Below are positions 16,387 to 26,300 of a stretch of DNA of 53,073 nt, piece after piece (the first letter of the stretch is position 1; each line of letters begins with the position of its first letter). The translations under genes and the position numbers were made by a program. The DNA is taken from NCBI GenBank assembly GCA_944387425.1, contig CALXEV010000007.1:1-53073 (forward strand), read 5' to 3'. The notes below the pieces were generated by a model. That model had not been told where the DNA came from and did not search any database. It saw only the letters and a list, made by a program, of their open reading frames with translations. The stretch comes from an uncultured Clostridia bacterium (GTDB lineage Bacteria; Bacillota; Clostridia; TANB77; CAG-508).

Positions 16387-17415
16387 TTAAAGAGAATTTA
16401 CTTCAACAATTTCCACATCTGTATAAAAATGTTTAATTATTTCTTCACAATTTGAACCACTTTTTGCAAGAGCATCAGCACCTGTTTGGCTCATTCCAAC
16501 TCCATGACCATATCCTATTACTGAGAATATGATTTCATCTTCCGAAATTGTAAATGTAAAATTTGTTGACCTAAGCTCTAAAATAGTTCTTGCTTCTGTA
16601 CCAGCGATTTCTTTATTTCCAAATTTGATTGTTTTTACTCTACCACTTGTTGTATATTCTAATATTTGAATACAGTTTTCTTGTGAATAATCAATTTCAC
16701 AATCTTCATATTTTTCTTTCAATTTATTAAGTAATTCTTCTTTTGTAAATTTTGCCTCAGAACTATATTGTGTATATCCTTCTTCTCCTGCTGTTTCAAC
16801 AGACTTTAAATATGGATAATCAATCCCTCCCCAAATGTTTAATGAACTTTCTGTTTTTCCACCACTATTTGAATGGAAAAATGCATTAATAGGCTTGTTT
16901 TGATATGTTATGATTTTTCCACTAGTTGAATTTACGGCATCTACAATTTTATTCCAATTACTTTCCGCTTCTTCTGGTGTCCACTTTGAAAGCCTCTCAT
17001 CTTTGCTTATCCATGCTTGGCAACATGAAGAATTATCACATATATCTGCACCTGGATGTTTTCCTGAATTGTTCATAATTTGATAAATTGTATATGTTCT
17101 TGCAACAATTGATTGTGCTTTTAATGCTTCAATTTCAAAATTTGCTGGCATTTCACTTGAAACTACACCATATAAATACTCATCTATTGGAAGTTCTTCT
17201 ATTTGTCCACTTCCAGAATGAAATAATTTTATAGTTTTATATTTTTGATAATCATAAATTGTTGTTTCTACTTCTTGTTCTGGCTGTTCTTGTGTTACAT
17301 TTTCTATATTACTCACAACCTCCTCTGTTTCAGCTTTAGGCGTTATTGTAAATATTATAGGTAATATAAAAAATAAAATAATAAAGCTTAAAATATAGAG
17401 TAATATTTTTTTCAT
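16387..17415 (-). CDS. spoIID: SpoIID, lytic transglycosylase of the engulfment machinery
   Basis: SpoIID cleaves glycan strands during engulfment with SpoIIP and SpoIIM. The 342-residue protein has an N-terminal signal anchor (residues 4-26), then the SpoIID domain: LPIDEYLYGVVSSEMP with catalytic Glu at residue 88, ALKAQSIVARTY, FFHSNSGGKTESS, and the C-terminal GYGHGVGMSQTGADALAKSG. Its ATG overlaps the sigF stop (ATGA), with AGGAGG inside the sigF end, so it is probably translated from the spoIIA transcript. That is unusual, because SpoIID acts in the mother cell and is normally under sigma-E; an internal promoter inside sigF was looked for but not convincingly seen. Confidence 0.93.
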   Translation of the reverse strand: MKKILLYILSFIILFFILPIIFTITPKAETEEVVSNIENVTQEQPEQEVETTIYDYQKYKTIKLFHSGSGQIEELPIDEYLYGVVSSEMPANFEIEALKAQSIVARTYTIYQIMNNSGKHPGADICDNSSCCQAWISKDERLSKWTPEEAESNWNKIVDAVNSTSGKIITYQNKPINAFFHSNSGGKTESSLNIWGGIDYPYLKSVETAGEEGYTQYSSEAKFTKEELLNKLKEKYEDCEIDYSQENCIQILEYTTSGRVKTIKFGNKEIAGTEARTILELRSTNFTFTISEDEIIFSVIGYGHGVGMSQTGADALAKSGSNCEEIIKHFYTDVEIVEVNSL

Positions 17416-18140
17416 ATTATAAGTTTCCTCCTCATATTATCTAGGACTTTTCTTTCTATTCTTGATACCTGTACTTGTGTAATTCCTAATATTTTTGATA
17501 CTTGCATTTGAGTTTTTTGCTTATAATACCTAAGCATTATTATTTCTTTTTCTTGTTTATTTAGTTCATTTATTAAATTCTTGATGGCAATTTTATTTGT
17601 TATTTCTGTTTGCTCATCTCTTCCTGTTGATATATTTTCTAATATACTTATTGTTTTGTCTGTTTTATTATCTCTATATTTTGCATCTTCGATTGAATCT
17701 ACAGGTCTTGTAGAATCCATTGCCATTGTAATTTCTTCTTTTGAAGTTCTTAAATCTTTGGCTATTTCTTCTAATGATATTTCTTTTCCGTATTTGTTAA
17801 AATATTCTTTTTGTAATTCTACTATTTTTGCATTTAGTTCTCGTATACTTCTACTTACCTTTATTGGTCCATCATCTCTTATATATCTTTTTATTTCTCC
17901 TAAAATGTATGGTACTGCATATGTTGAAAGTCGAACTTCAAAACTTGTATCAAATCTTTGGATTGCTTTTATTAAACCTATACATCCAATTTGATATAAA
18001 TCTTCAATTTCATATCCTCTTCCACTAAATCTTCGAACAATGCTCCAAACTAAACCACTATTGTCCTCTATTAGTTTTGTCATTTCTTCTTTGTTTCCGT
18101 TTTGAGCTTTTTCGATTTTCTTCATATCATTATCATACAC
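17412..18140 (-). CDS. sigF: RNA polymerase sporulation sigma factor SigF
   Basis: SigF directs early forespore transcription. The 242-residue protein has region 2 (GLVWSIVRRFSGRGYEIEDLYQIGCIGLIKAI), the region 2.4/3 stretch (STYAVPYILGEIKRYIRDDGPIKVSR) and region 4 with a helix-turn-helix (LGITQVQVSRIERKVL). The start is GTG at 18140, sharing one base with the TAG stop of spoIIAB, with AAGGAG upstream; this indicates tight coupling. An internal ATG at 18125 is possible but has a poorer site. Context right after spoIIAA and spoIIAB fixes the identity as SigF, not SigG. Confidence 0.95.
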   Translation of the reverse strand: MYDNDMKKIEKAQNGNKEEMTKLIEDNSGLVWSIVRRFSGRGYEIEDLYQIGCIGLIKAIQRFDTSFEVRLSTYAVPYILGEIKRYIRDDGPIKVSRSIRELNAKIVELQKEYFNKYGKEISLEEIAKDLRTSKEEITMAMDSTRPVDSIEDAKYRDNKTDKTISILENISTGRDEQTEITNKIAIKNLINELNKQEKEIIMLRYYKQKTQMQVSKILGITQVQVSRIERKVLDNMRRKLII

Positions 18141-18619
18141 TATGCCTCTCTCCTTGTCGTTATAGCAATTTTCTCCTCTTCTTGACTATTATTTTTGATT
18201 TTTTTCTTCATAGTTACTTTTGTTCCAATTCCCAAAACTGATTCAACTTGTACATCATCCATAAAACTTTCCATTATTGTAAATCCCATTCCTGACCTTT
18301 CTAAATTTGCTTTAGTTGTGAATAATGGTTGTTTTGCTATTTCTACATTTTCAATTCCTTTTCCTGAGTCTGATACTTCTATGAATACTTCATCTTTGGT
18401 TATCTTACAGTTTAGTTTCACTATCCCTGTTTTTTCTTCATATCCATGGATTATTGAATTTGTTACAGCTTCTGATACTGCTGTTTTTATGTCTGCTATT
18501 TCTTCGAGTGTTGGGTCTAGCTGTGCAATAAATGCTGCAACTGAAATTCGTGCAAATGCTTCATTGTTTGATTTACTTAAAAATTCTATTTTCATTTCAT
18601 TGTCATATGTATTATTCAT
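18140..18619 (-). CDS. spoIIAB: SpoIIAB, anti-sigma-F factor and protein kinase
   Basis: SpoIIAB binds and inhibits SigF and phosphorylates SpoIIAA. The 159-residue GHKL ATPase shows the N-box ([15 protein letters not shown]), the G1 box (VSDSGKGIE) and the G2 region ([16 protein letters not shown]). The start ATG 18619 follows AGGAGGT and overlaps the end of spoIIAA by 8 nt. Its stop overlaps the sigF GTG by one base. The C-terminal 20 residues are charged and extend a little past the usual length. Confidence 0.95.
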   Translation of the reverse strand: MNNTYDNEMKIEFLSKSNNEAFARISVAAFIAQLDPTLEEIADIKTAVSEAVTNSIIHGYEEKTGIVKLNCKITKDEVFIEVSDSGKGIENVEIAKQPLFTTKANLERSGMGFTIMESFMDDVQVESVLGIGTKVTMKKKIKNNSQEEEKIAITTRREA

Positions 18620-18956
18620 ATTGCACCTCCTTTTTGTTCTTATATTCTTCCTTGGTTTCTGGGATTATTCTCAATATTCCACTCATTTCAAATATTTTTC
18701 TGATTGATGTATTTATGTTTGAAACTTTTACATTTCCTCCTAACATTCTAGCAAATTTGTACCTTCCTATTAAAAGCCCTATTCCTGCACTGTCCATAAA
18801 AGAAACATTACTAAAATCAAATATAATTTCTTTTGGCATATATCTCTCAATTTCATTATCTAATCTCCTCCTTATCTTTTGTGCGCAATATTCATCTATA
18901 TCTTCATTTATTTTGAATACTAACTGCTTGTCCTCTTTTTGAAAAAAACTTTCCAT
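18612..18956 (-). CDS. spoIIAA: SpoIIAA, anti-anti-sigma factor
   Basis: Unphosphorylated SpoIIAA frees SigF from SpoIIAB. The 114-residue STAS protein carries the phosphorylation-site motif [13 protein letters not shown] with Ser56. It is first in the operon; ATG 18956 is preceded by AAGGAG. Two Spo0A-box-like heptamers and a sigma-A-like promoter lie upstream, consistent with induction at sporulation onset. Confidence 0.94.
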   Translation of the reverse strand: MESFFQKEDKQLVFKINEDIDEYCAQKIRRRLDNEIERYMPKEIIFDFSNVSFMDSAGIGLLIGRYKFARMLGGNVKVSNINTSIRKIFEMSGILRIIPETKEEYKNKKEVQYE

Positions 18957-18999
18957 AAGAACTCCTTTCTAAAAATTTTAATAAATTTGCGTTGCTCTT

Positions 19000-19028
19000 A
19001 TTATACTTTTATTTACATATTTTTCCAA
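19000..19028 (-). promoter_or_regulatory. Sigma-A-like promoter of the spoIIA operon
   Basis: On the minus strand TTGGAA (19023-19028), a 17-nt spacer and TATAAT (19000-19005), about 45 nt before spoIIAA. The Bacillus spoIIA promoter uses sigma-H; no sigma-H pattern was obvious here. Confidence 0.5.
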
Positions 19029-19048
19029 GAGAGAAATATAAGAAGTTA

Positions 19049-19074
19049 TGTCGAATGCCAAAAACTTTTCGACA
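19049..19074. promoter_or_regulatory. Two Spo0A-box-like sites upstream of spoIIAA
   Basis: TGTCGAA on the plus strand (19049-19055) and on the minus strand (19068-19074) form an inverted pair 12 bp apart, 21-46 bp upstream of the -35 box. Each matches the 0A-box core exactly. Single matches also occur elsewhere by chance, so the pairing and location carry the weight. Confidence 0.45.
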
Positions 19075-19083
19075 ATTTGTCAC

Positions 19084-19212
19084 AGGGACGGTCCTTTTTG
19101 GCAAATCCTTTTATAAATTTGTCACCAAGGACCGTCCCCCATGGCAAAATTGAGCAAAAAGGAACCGGCACCAAATGCCATTTTGACATTTGAGAACCGG
19201 CACCAATTGCTA
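19084..19212. repeat. REP-like repeat cluster between spoIIAA and mutS
   Basis: It contains an inverted pair GGGACGGTCC (19085-19094) and GGACCGTCCC, followed by two direct copies of GAACCGGCACCAA. Similar units occur at 21868-21923 and 49300-49361. The region is intergenic; no protein-coding function is seen. Confidence 0.6.
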
Positions 19213-19214
19213 TT

Positions 19215-21851
19215 TTATTTTAATTTTTCTTTTATTTTAACTAATGTATTTAAAGCATCAATTGGAGTTAATTCATTCAAATCTATTTTATCAATTTCAT
19301 GTGCAATTTCTGCAAGTTTGTAATTAAACATATCAAATTGTCCTTCAACAACTTTTTTATTTTCCTTTTCTGGTTTTTTACCACTTAACATACTCTTTCT
19401 TTCTAGACTTCTCAAAATCTCATTCGCTCTTTTTGTTACTATTTTAGGAACTCCAGCCAATCTTGCAACATGAATACCATAGCTTTCGTCTGTTCCTCCA
19501 TCTACAATTTTTCTTAAAAAGATGATGTCTTCACCTTTTTCTTTAACAGCAATTGAGTAATTTTTGATTCCTTCTTGTTTATCTGCAAGCTCTATTAACT
19601 CGTGGTAGTGTGTAGCAAATAATGTTTTTGCCCCACATTTTTCTTTGTCTGCAATATATTCAGCAACTGCCCATGCTATTGAAAGTCCATCATATGTTGA
19701 TGTTCCTCTACCTATTTCGTCTAAAATAACTAAACTGTTTTCTGTTGCTTCTTTTAGGATTGTAGCAACTTCCATCATTTCTACCATGAATGTACTTTGC
19801 CCCATACTTAGGTCATCTGAAGCTCCAACTCTTGTGAATATTTTATCAACTACTCCTATTTGAGCTTCTGTTGCAGGTACAAAGCTTCCTATTTGTGCCA
19901 TCAAAGTTATTAATGCTACTTGCCTCATATATGTAGATTTTCCTGCCATATTAGGTCCTGTTATAATTGCTAATCTGTTTTCGTCTTTATCAAGCATTGT
20001 ATCATTTGGAACAAAATTTCCTACTCCTAGCATTTTTTCTATTACAGGATGTCTTCCATCTTTTATGTTTATAATTCCATTGTCTGTTACAGTTGGCATG
20101 CAATAATTCATATCCTCTGCAACTTGTGCAAATGATGATAATACATCTAATGTTGATACTACTTTTGCAGATTGTTGTAATCTTCTTATGTTTTTAGCAA
20201 TTTCTTCTCTTATTTTTACAAATTCATTATATTCTAGATTTACAACCTTTTCTTCTGCTCCTAATATCTGATTTTCAAGTGTTTTTAGTTCTTCTGTTAT
20301 ATATCTTTCTCCTGTTGTTAGAGTTTGTTTTCTTATAAATCTATCAGGAACTTGTGATACAAATGATTTTGAAACTTCTATGTAATATCCAAATACTTTG
20401 TTGTATCCTATTTTTAATGTTTTTATTCCTGTTTTTTCTTTTTCTTCTGCTTCAAGTTTTATTATCCAATTTTTTCCCTCTGTTGTTGCAGTTTTAAGTT
20501 TATCTATTTCAGGGTCATATCCCATTTTTATTATTCCACCATCTTTTATTGTCATTGGTGGGTCTTCAACAATTGATTTTTCTATTAATTCATACACATC
20601 TTTTAATTCATCTAATTCTTCATATAATTCTTTTAATTTTGAAGATGTGCATTGTGCTAAAACACTTTTTACGTCTGGTAGTCTTTGTAAAGAATTTTTT
20701 AATGTTATCATATCTCTTGCATTTGCATTTCCATATGCCATTTTTCCGGCAAGACGTTCGATGTCATATACTTTTTTTAATGTTTCGATAGCATCTCCTC
20801 TAAGAATTATATTGTCTTTTAATTCTTTTACTGCATCTAGTCTTTCTTGTATTTCTTTTACATCAAGTAATGGGTCATTTAGCCATCTTCTAAGTAAACG
20901 TCCTCCCATTGATGTTGATGTTTTGTCTAATACCCATAGAAGTGTTCCTTTTTTTGACCTGTCTCTCATTTTTTCTGTAATTTCTAAGTTTCTTCTTGCA
21001 TTTACATCTAATGACATATATTTTGAAATATTATATAATGTTATTGTATTAATATGTTCTAAACTTGTCATTTGAGTTTCATTCAAATATTCTAGTAATG
21101 CGTTTATTGATTTTACAGCTAATTTTCTTTCTTTTAAGTTTGTTATCTCTTTTTTGTTTTCTATTATATTATAGTCTAATGATAGATTTCCTTCTTCGTC
21201 TGAGAAAAATTTGTCACTAAATCTACTCATATATATTTGGAATCTTTCTTTGATTTTGTCTAGTTCTTCTTGACATTCAAACATCATTGAATTGGCAATA
21301 ATTTCTGATGGAGAAAATCTTGCTATTTCATCTAATAATAGTTCAAAATTGTTTTCGCCTTTTATTTCACAGCTGTAAAATTCTCCTGTTGATATGTCAC
21401 ATACACTTATTCCAAAATATATTCCACTTTTACAAATACTCATTATGTAGTTGTTTTTCTTTTCTTCTAAGAGGTTGCTTTCTACAATTGTTCCTGGAGT
21501 TAATATTCTGATTACTCCTCTTTCTACAATTCCTTTGGCTGTTTTTGGATCTTCTAATTGCTCACAAATTGCTACTTTATAACCTTTTTCGATTAGCTTG
21601 GCTGCATAACTTTCTGCAGCATGATGTGGTATTCCTGCCATTGGAGCTCTTTCTGTTTGTCCACAGTCTTTTCCTGTTAATGTTATTTCTAGTTCTCTTG
21701 ATGCTGTTATTGCATCATCAAAAAACATTTCATAAAAGTCTCCAAGCCTGTAAAATAAAATACAATCTTTGTATTTTTCTTTGGTTTCTAAATATCTTTG
21801 CATCATTGGTGAGAGTGTTGCTCTATTTATATTTTCTAATGTCATTGCCAT
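19215..21851 (-). CDS. mutS: DNA mismatch repair protein MutS
   Basis: MutS recognises mismatches and small loops. The 878-residue protein has the N-terminal mismatch-recognition domain (LSPMMQRYLETKEKYKDCILFYRLGDFYEMFFDDA, including the wedge Phe-Tyr-Glu), connector, core and clamp domains, and a C-terminal ABC-type ATPase with GPNMAGKSTYMRQ and VILDEIGRGTSTYDG. The C-terminus extends to a helix-turn-helix-like tail. It lies 72 nt downstream of miaB in the same direction, a common neighbour in Firmicutes. No mutL follows within the window; the downstream region holds REP-like repeats instead. Confidence 0.97.
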   Translation of the reverse strand: MAMTLENINRATLSPMMQRYLETKEKYKDCILFYRLGDFYEMFFDDAITASRELEITLTGKDCGQTERAPMAGIPHHAAESYAAKLIEKGYKVAICEQLEDPKTAKGIVERGVIRILTPGTIVESNLLEEKKNNYIMSICKSGIYFGISVCDISTGEFYSCEIKGENNFELLLDEIARFSPSEIIANSMMFECQEELDKIKERFQIYMSRFSDKFFSDEEGNLSLDYNIIENKKEITNLKERKLAVKSINALLEYLNETQMTSLEHINTITLYNISKYMSLDVNARRNLEITEKMRDRSKKGTLLWVLDKTSTSMGGRLLRRWLNDPLLDVKEIQERLDAVKELKDNIILRGDAIETLKKVYDIERLAGKMAYGNANARDMITLKNSLQRLPDVKSVLAQCTSSKLKELYEELDELKDVYELIEKSIVEDPPMTIKDGGIIKMGYDPEIDKLKTATTEGKNWIIKLEAEEKEKTGIKTLKIGYNKVFGYYIEVSKSFVSQVPDRFIRKQTLTTGERYITEELKTLENQILGAEEKVVNLEYNEFVKIREEIAKNIRRLQQSAKVVSTLDVLSSFAQVAEDMNYCMPTVTDNGIINIKDGRHPVIEKMLGVGNFVPNDTMLDKDENRLAIITGPNMAGKSTYMRQVALITLMAQIGSFVPATEAQIGVVDKIFTRVGASDDLSMGQSTFMVEMMEVATILKEATENSLVILDEIGRGTSTYDGLSIAWAVAEYIADKEKCGAKTLFATHYHELIELADKQEGIKNYSIAVKEKGEDIIFLRKIVDGGTDESYGIHVARLAGVPKIVTKRANEILRSLERKSMLSGKKPEKENKKVVEGQFDMFNYKLAEIAHEIDKIDLNELTPIDALNTLVKIKEKLK

Positions 21852-21867
21852 TTAAGTTTTCTCCTTT

Positions 21868-21923
21868 CAATTTGGACCAGTTCTTTTTTTTGCAAAATGA
21901 CAAAAAAGAACCGGTACCAATTG
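21868..21923. repeat. REP-like inverted repeat between miaB and mutS
   Basis: CAATTTGGACCAGTTCTTTTT (from 21868) is an imperfect inverted copy of the sequence ending GAACCGGTACCAATTG at 21923. The hairpin belongs to the same repeat family as the copies at 19084 and 49300 and may work as a partial terminator. Confidence 0.6.
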
Positions 21924-23333
21924 TCAAATTTCTCCTTTCAAATACCACATATGTTCTGAAACTATTTTCAAATCTATTATTTTATCTTTAAGTTCAGCTG
22001 GTCCTTCGAAAATTACAACTTTATTGCTATCTGTTCTTCCTGTTAAAAGTTCTGGATTGTTCTTGCTTGGACCTTCTACAAGTACTTTTTGAATTGTTCC
22101 AACATATTTTTGATTATTTTCTTCTATTTGACTTTCTACTAACTCTTTTAATTTATTAAATCTTTCATGTTTTATTTCTTCTGGTATTTGGTCAGGCATT
22201 TTATCTCCAGGTGTTCCTACTCTTCTTGAATATATAAACATATATACCTGTTCAAAACATACTTTTTTTACAACATCTAATGTGTCTTCAAAATCTTCTT
22301 CTGTTTCTCCTGCAAATCCTACAATTATATCTGTTGATAGTGTTAAGTTTGGAATTCTTGATTTCATCTTGTCTACTAATTCTATGTATTGTTCTTTTGT
22401 GTATTTTCTGTTCATTCTTTTTAATACATTTGTGCTTCCTGATTGAAGTGGTAAATGTACTAATTTACATACCTTTTCACATTCTGCAATTGCATCTATT
22501 ACGTCATCTGTGAAGTCTTTTGGATGTGGTGATACAAAACGAATTCTTTCTATTCCGTCTATTTTGTTAATTGCTCTTAGTAATGTAGCAAATGAGTTTA
22601 TTCCTTGATAATCTATATTTTTTTCTTTCCATTGCTCTACTATTAAATATGAATTAACATTTTGTCCTAATAGTGTGATTTCTTTATATCCTTCTTTTGC
22701 TAGTTGTTCTACTTCTTCTAAAATGTCTTTTGGATGTCTACTTCTTTCTCTTCCACGTACATATGGTACTATACAATATGTGCAAAAGTTGTTACACCCA
22801 TACATTATTGTTACAGATGCTTTTATGTTGCTTGTTCTTTTTATTGGTAATCCTTCATAGACTTCTCCATCTATATCTAATACATCTTGCATTTTTGTTT
22901 TGCTTTGTATTGTTTTATATAAATCTTCTGGAAATTTGTGTAATGTATGTGTTCCAAATATTATGTCTGTATATGGATAACTTTCGTGAATTTTATCTGT
23001 TATGTGTTTTTCTTGCATCATACATCCACCAATTGCTATGATTGTACCTTTTTGTTCTTTTACTCTTTTTAATTCACCTAATTTTCCAAATAGCTTGTCT
23101 TCTGCGTTTTCTCTTACACAGCATGTGTTGAATAATACCAAGTCTGCTTCTTGGTATTGTTCTGTTTTTGCATATCCCATTTCTTCTATCATTCCACATA
23201 GTTTTTCTGAGTCATTTTCGTTTAGTTGACATCCCATTGTTAATATATAATATTTTAAGTTTTTTCCTTTATTTGCTTCTTTTACTTTTTCTATGTATTG
23301 TTTTTGCTTTTCTATTTCTTGTGATGTTTCCAT
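21924..23333 (-). CDS. miaB: tRNA-2-methylthio-N6-dimethylallyladenosine synthase MiaB
   Basis: MiaB adds the methylthio group to i6A37 of tRNAs reading UNN codons. The 469-residue protein has the three-Cys N-terminal cluster domain (MGCQLNENDSE, FNTCCVRENAE, GGCMMQ), the radical-SAM CxxxCxxC (CNNFCTYC) followed by IVPYVRGRERSR, and a C-terminal TRAM domain (KVLVEGPS..LLTGRTDSNKVV). It is co-directional with mutS and addA. The RBS is weaker (AGAGGAA) than in neighbouring genes. Confidence 0.96.
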   Translation of the reverse strand: METSQEIEKQKQYIEKVKEANKGKNLKYYILTMGCQLNENDSEKLCGMIEEMGYAKTEQYQEADLVLFNTCCVRENAEDKLFGKLGELKRVKEQKGTIIAIGGCMMQEKHITDKIHESYPYTDIIFGTHTLHKFPEDLYKTIQSKTKMQDVLDIDGEVYEGLPIKRTSNIKASVTIMYGCNNFCTYCIVPYVRGRERSRHPKDILEEVEQLAKEGYKEITLLGQNVNSYLIVEQWKEKNIDYQGINSFATLLRAINKIDGIERIRFVSPHPKDFTDDVIDAIAECEKVCKLVHLPLQSGSTNVLKRMNRKYTKEQYIELVDKMKSRIPNLTLSTDIIVGFAGETEEDFEDTLDVVKKVCFEQVYMFIYSRRVGTPGDKMPDQIPEEIKHERFNKLKELVESQIEENNQKYVGTIQKVLVEGPSKNNPELLTGRTDSNKVVIFEGPAELKDKIIDLKIVSEHMWYLKGEI

Positions 23334-23399
23334 TTATGTTCCTCTTTCTTTTATTTGTTCTGGGTTATTTTATCATATTTTGTCTAAAAAATAAAGACC

Positions 23400-26300
23400 T
23401 TATGAATTCATATTTATTTCCTTATTTAAAAATGTAGAATATATATATACTTTATCCACTTTTCTTCCCATAGCACTTTCTAATGCTTTTTTATATAGTT
23501 CAAGCTGAGATTTATATTTGTCTACTAAAAATCGTCCTTCATTATTAGGTACATAGTCTGTCTTAAAATCTACAAGAATTAATTCATTATTATTATTTAT
23601 ATAATATAAATCTATAATACCTTGCACAATAACTTCTTCTGTTAAGTTTTCTTGCAATTCATCTGAAACTTTATAAATTTCATTAGCAGGAATACTAATA
23701 TAAAATGGCTTTTCTCTTTGCACTTCTTTAGCTTGTATAATTTCATTCCATAGCGCTGTTTTAGTGAATTGATATACTTTATTTATATTTATTGCTTCCG
23801 CTTCTTTTTGTGAAATAATTTTCTTTATTTGTAGTTCATTAACTAATTTTTTAACATCATCCAATAAATATTCTTTTTTTGTAATATCTAGTTTTTGCAT
23901 ACATAAATGTATTAATGTACCTTTTTCCGCATTTGTGATTTTTGTTTCTTCATCTGTCTGTAAAAATTTTGGCTTAGGTATTTCTATATTTTCATTTTTA
24001 ACCTCTATATACTCATTTTGAGTTTCTACAGCTGATTTCCCGATAGTATTCTCATTTGCACTCTCTTCTTGCATTTTCTTTATTTCTGTAACAGATGTTT
24101 TTGTAGGTATAGTTGTTGCTTTTTTAAATAAGTATTCAAAATTCAAGACATTAGCTATTTTCTTTTCCTCATCTTGAATAATTTCATATTTAGCTAATTT
24201 GTCTAAAATATTTTTATATGAGTTTTCTTCTTTTTCTTCACTTGTTTTGCACATTTTAATAACATCATTTTTGTTGAATGTTTGAATATATGCTATATCT
24301 TGCATTTCATCTTTATTATATATATATACAAGTTTTATCCAATCTAAAAATGTTTTACATTCTTTTAATACAACATGGTTTAATTTGTCATATTTATAAA
24401 TCATTTCATCTAATTTCTTTTGTTTATCTTCAGTTGTATATCCTGTTATTATTAATTTTTCTTTAGCTCTTGTTAATGCTACATATAAAACTCTCATTTC
24501 TTCTGATAAAGTTTCTATTTTTATTTTGTTTCTCAATGCTTGTTTTGATAATGTATCATATTCAATTTGCATATCATAATCAATATATTTTACGCCTATT
24601 CCAATCTCAGGGTGTAATAGAATCTGTGCATTTAAATCTTGCATATTAAATTGCTTTCCTGTTCCAGATAAGAATACTACTGGAAATTCTAGCCCCTTAC
24701 TTTTATGTATACTCATAATTCTTACTACGTCATCATTTTCTCCAATTACTTTTGCTGAATCCATATCTTTACTTGAAGTTTTTACTTTATCAATATAATT
24801 GATAAAATTAAATAGTCCTTTAAAACTTATACTTTCATATTGTTTAGCTCTTTCAAATAACATTTTTAAATTTGCTTGTCTTAGTTCACCATTTGTCATT
24901 AAACCAACATAATTATAATATCCAGTATCATTATATATTTTCCAAATTAATTCATCCAAACTTAAATATTCCTGTTCTTTTCTCCACATTTCTAAGCAAT
25001 TTACAAATTCCTCTATTTTTACTCTTAATGTTGTATCAACATCTTTTTTGGCTTTTAACATTGCATTATAAAAATTATCAAATTTGTCGCTTAGACGAAT
25101 TTGCACAAGCTCATTATCTGTAAATCCGCCTATTGGTGACCTCATTACTGCTACTAGTGGTATTTCTTGTAATGGATTATCTATGATTTTTAACAAGCTC
25201 ATTATTGTTTCTATTTCTATGCTTTGTAAATATTCTGATGACGAGTCACTAAATACTGGTATATTTAATTTTAATAATTCTTTTTCAAATATTGGAGCAG
25301 GCTCTTTTGTTGACCTTAGTAAAATTACTATGTCTTTATATTTTATATTTCTTTTTTCTTGTTTTTTTGCATCATAGATTTGAAATTTGTTTTCTATTAA
25401 TTGTTGAATTCGATTTGCTACAAATTTAGCTTCTAATTCAATGTCTTCTACTCTTTCTTCTTGTGTTTGTTCTTCACTTTCTATACTTTCATCATTTTGT
25501 TCAAAATTGTTTTCTTCTTTTTCTCCAATATCCAAAAGGTTAATTTCTGTTCTTAAGTCTTCTCCTGTGTCTTCATATTTTGCTCCTAAATTTAAATATT
25601 CTTCTTTGGTATAATTTAGTTCTCCTAATTCTTCACTCATAATATTTGAGAAAATTATATTTGAAAAGTCTAATATTTCTTTTCTACTTCTAAAGTTTTT
25701 AAAAAGTTGTATTTTTAAATCGTTTTTTTCTTGTTGCTCTAATTTTAGTTTGTATTTTCTGTATTTATCTAAAAATAAGTCTGGTCTTGCCTGTCTGAAC
25801 TTGTATATACTTTGTTTAACATCTCCTACCATGAATATGTTATTTCCTTTTGAGATTGATGTTAATATGTATTCTTGAACTAGGTTGCTGTCTTGATATT
25901 CATCTATTGCTATTTCACTAAATTTTTCTTTATATTTTTTTGCTATTTCAGTTGGCTCTTCATTATCATTTAATAGGATTTTTAGAGCAAAGTGTTCTAT
26001 ATCACTAAAATCCACGATATTTTTTTCTTTTTTCTTTTTTTCAAAGTTCTTTCCAAATTCTAGTATTAATTTTTCTAATTTATTTAGAACTGTATACATT
26101 GAATTTATATCTTCATTTGCTTCTTTTGAATTGAATATTAATATTTTGTCTTTAATTTTCTTTATCTCGTTTTTCACATCATCTCTTGTTTGTTTTGCTA
26201 TATCTTTTGCTTCTATATTGTTTTTCTTATCTGTTGCCCAAGTTTTGAATTTTAAATTTGTCATCAACTCATATGCTTTGTTCCAAGAATCTAAGTTTAC

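Noticed and set aside
16387-17500. Sigma-E promoter for spoIID inside the sigF 3' end
   Set aside because: An ATATT-like -35 exists but no acceptable CATACA-type -10 follows at the right distance.
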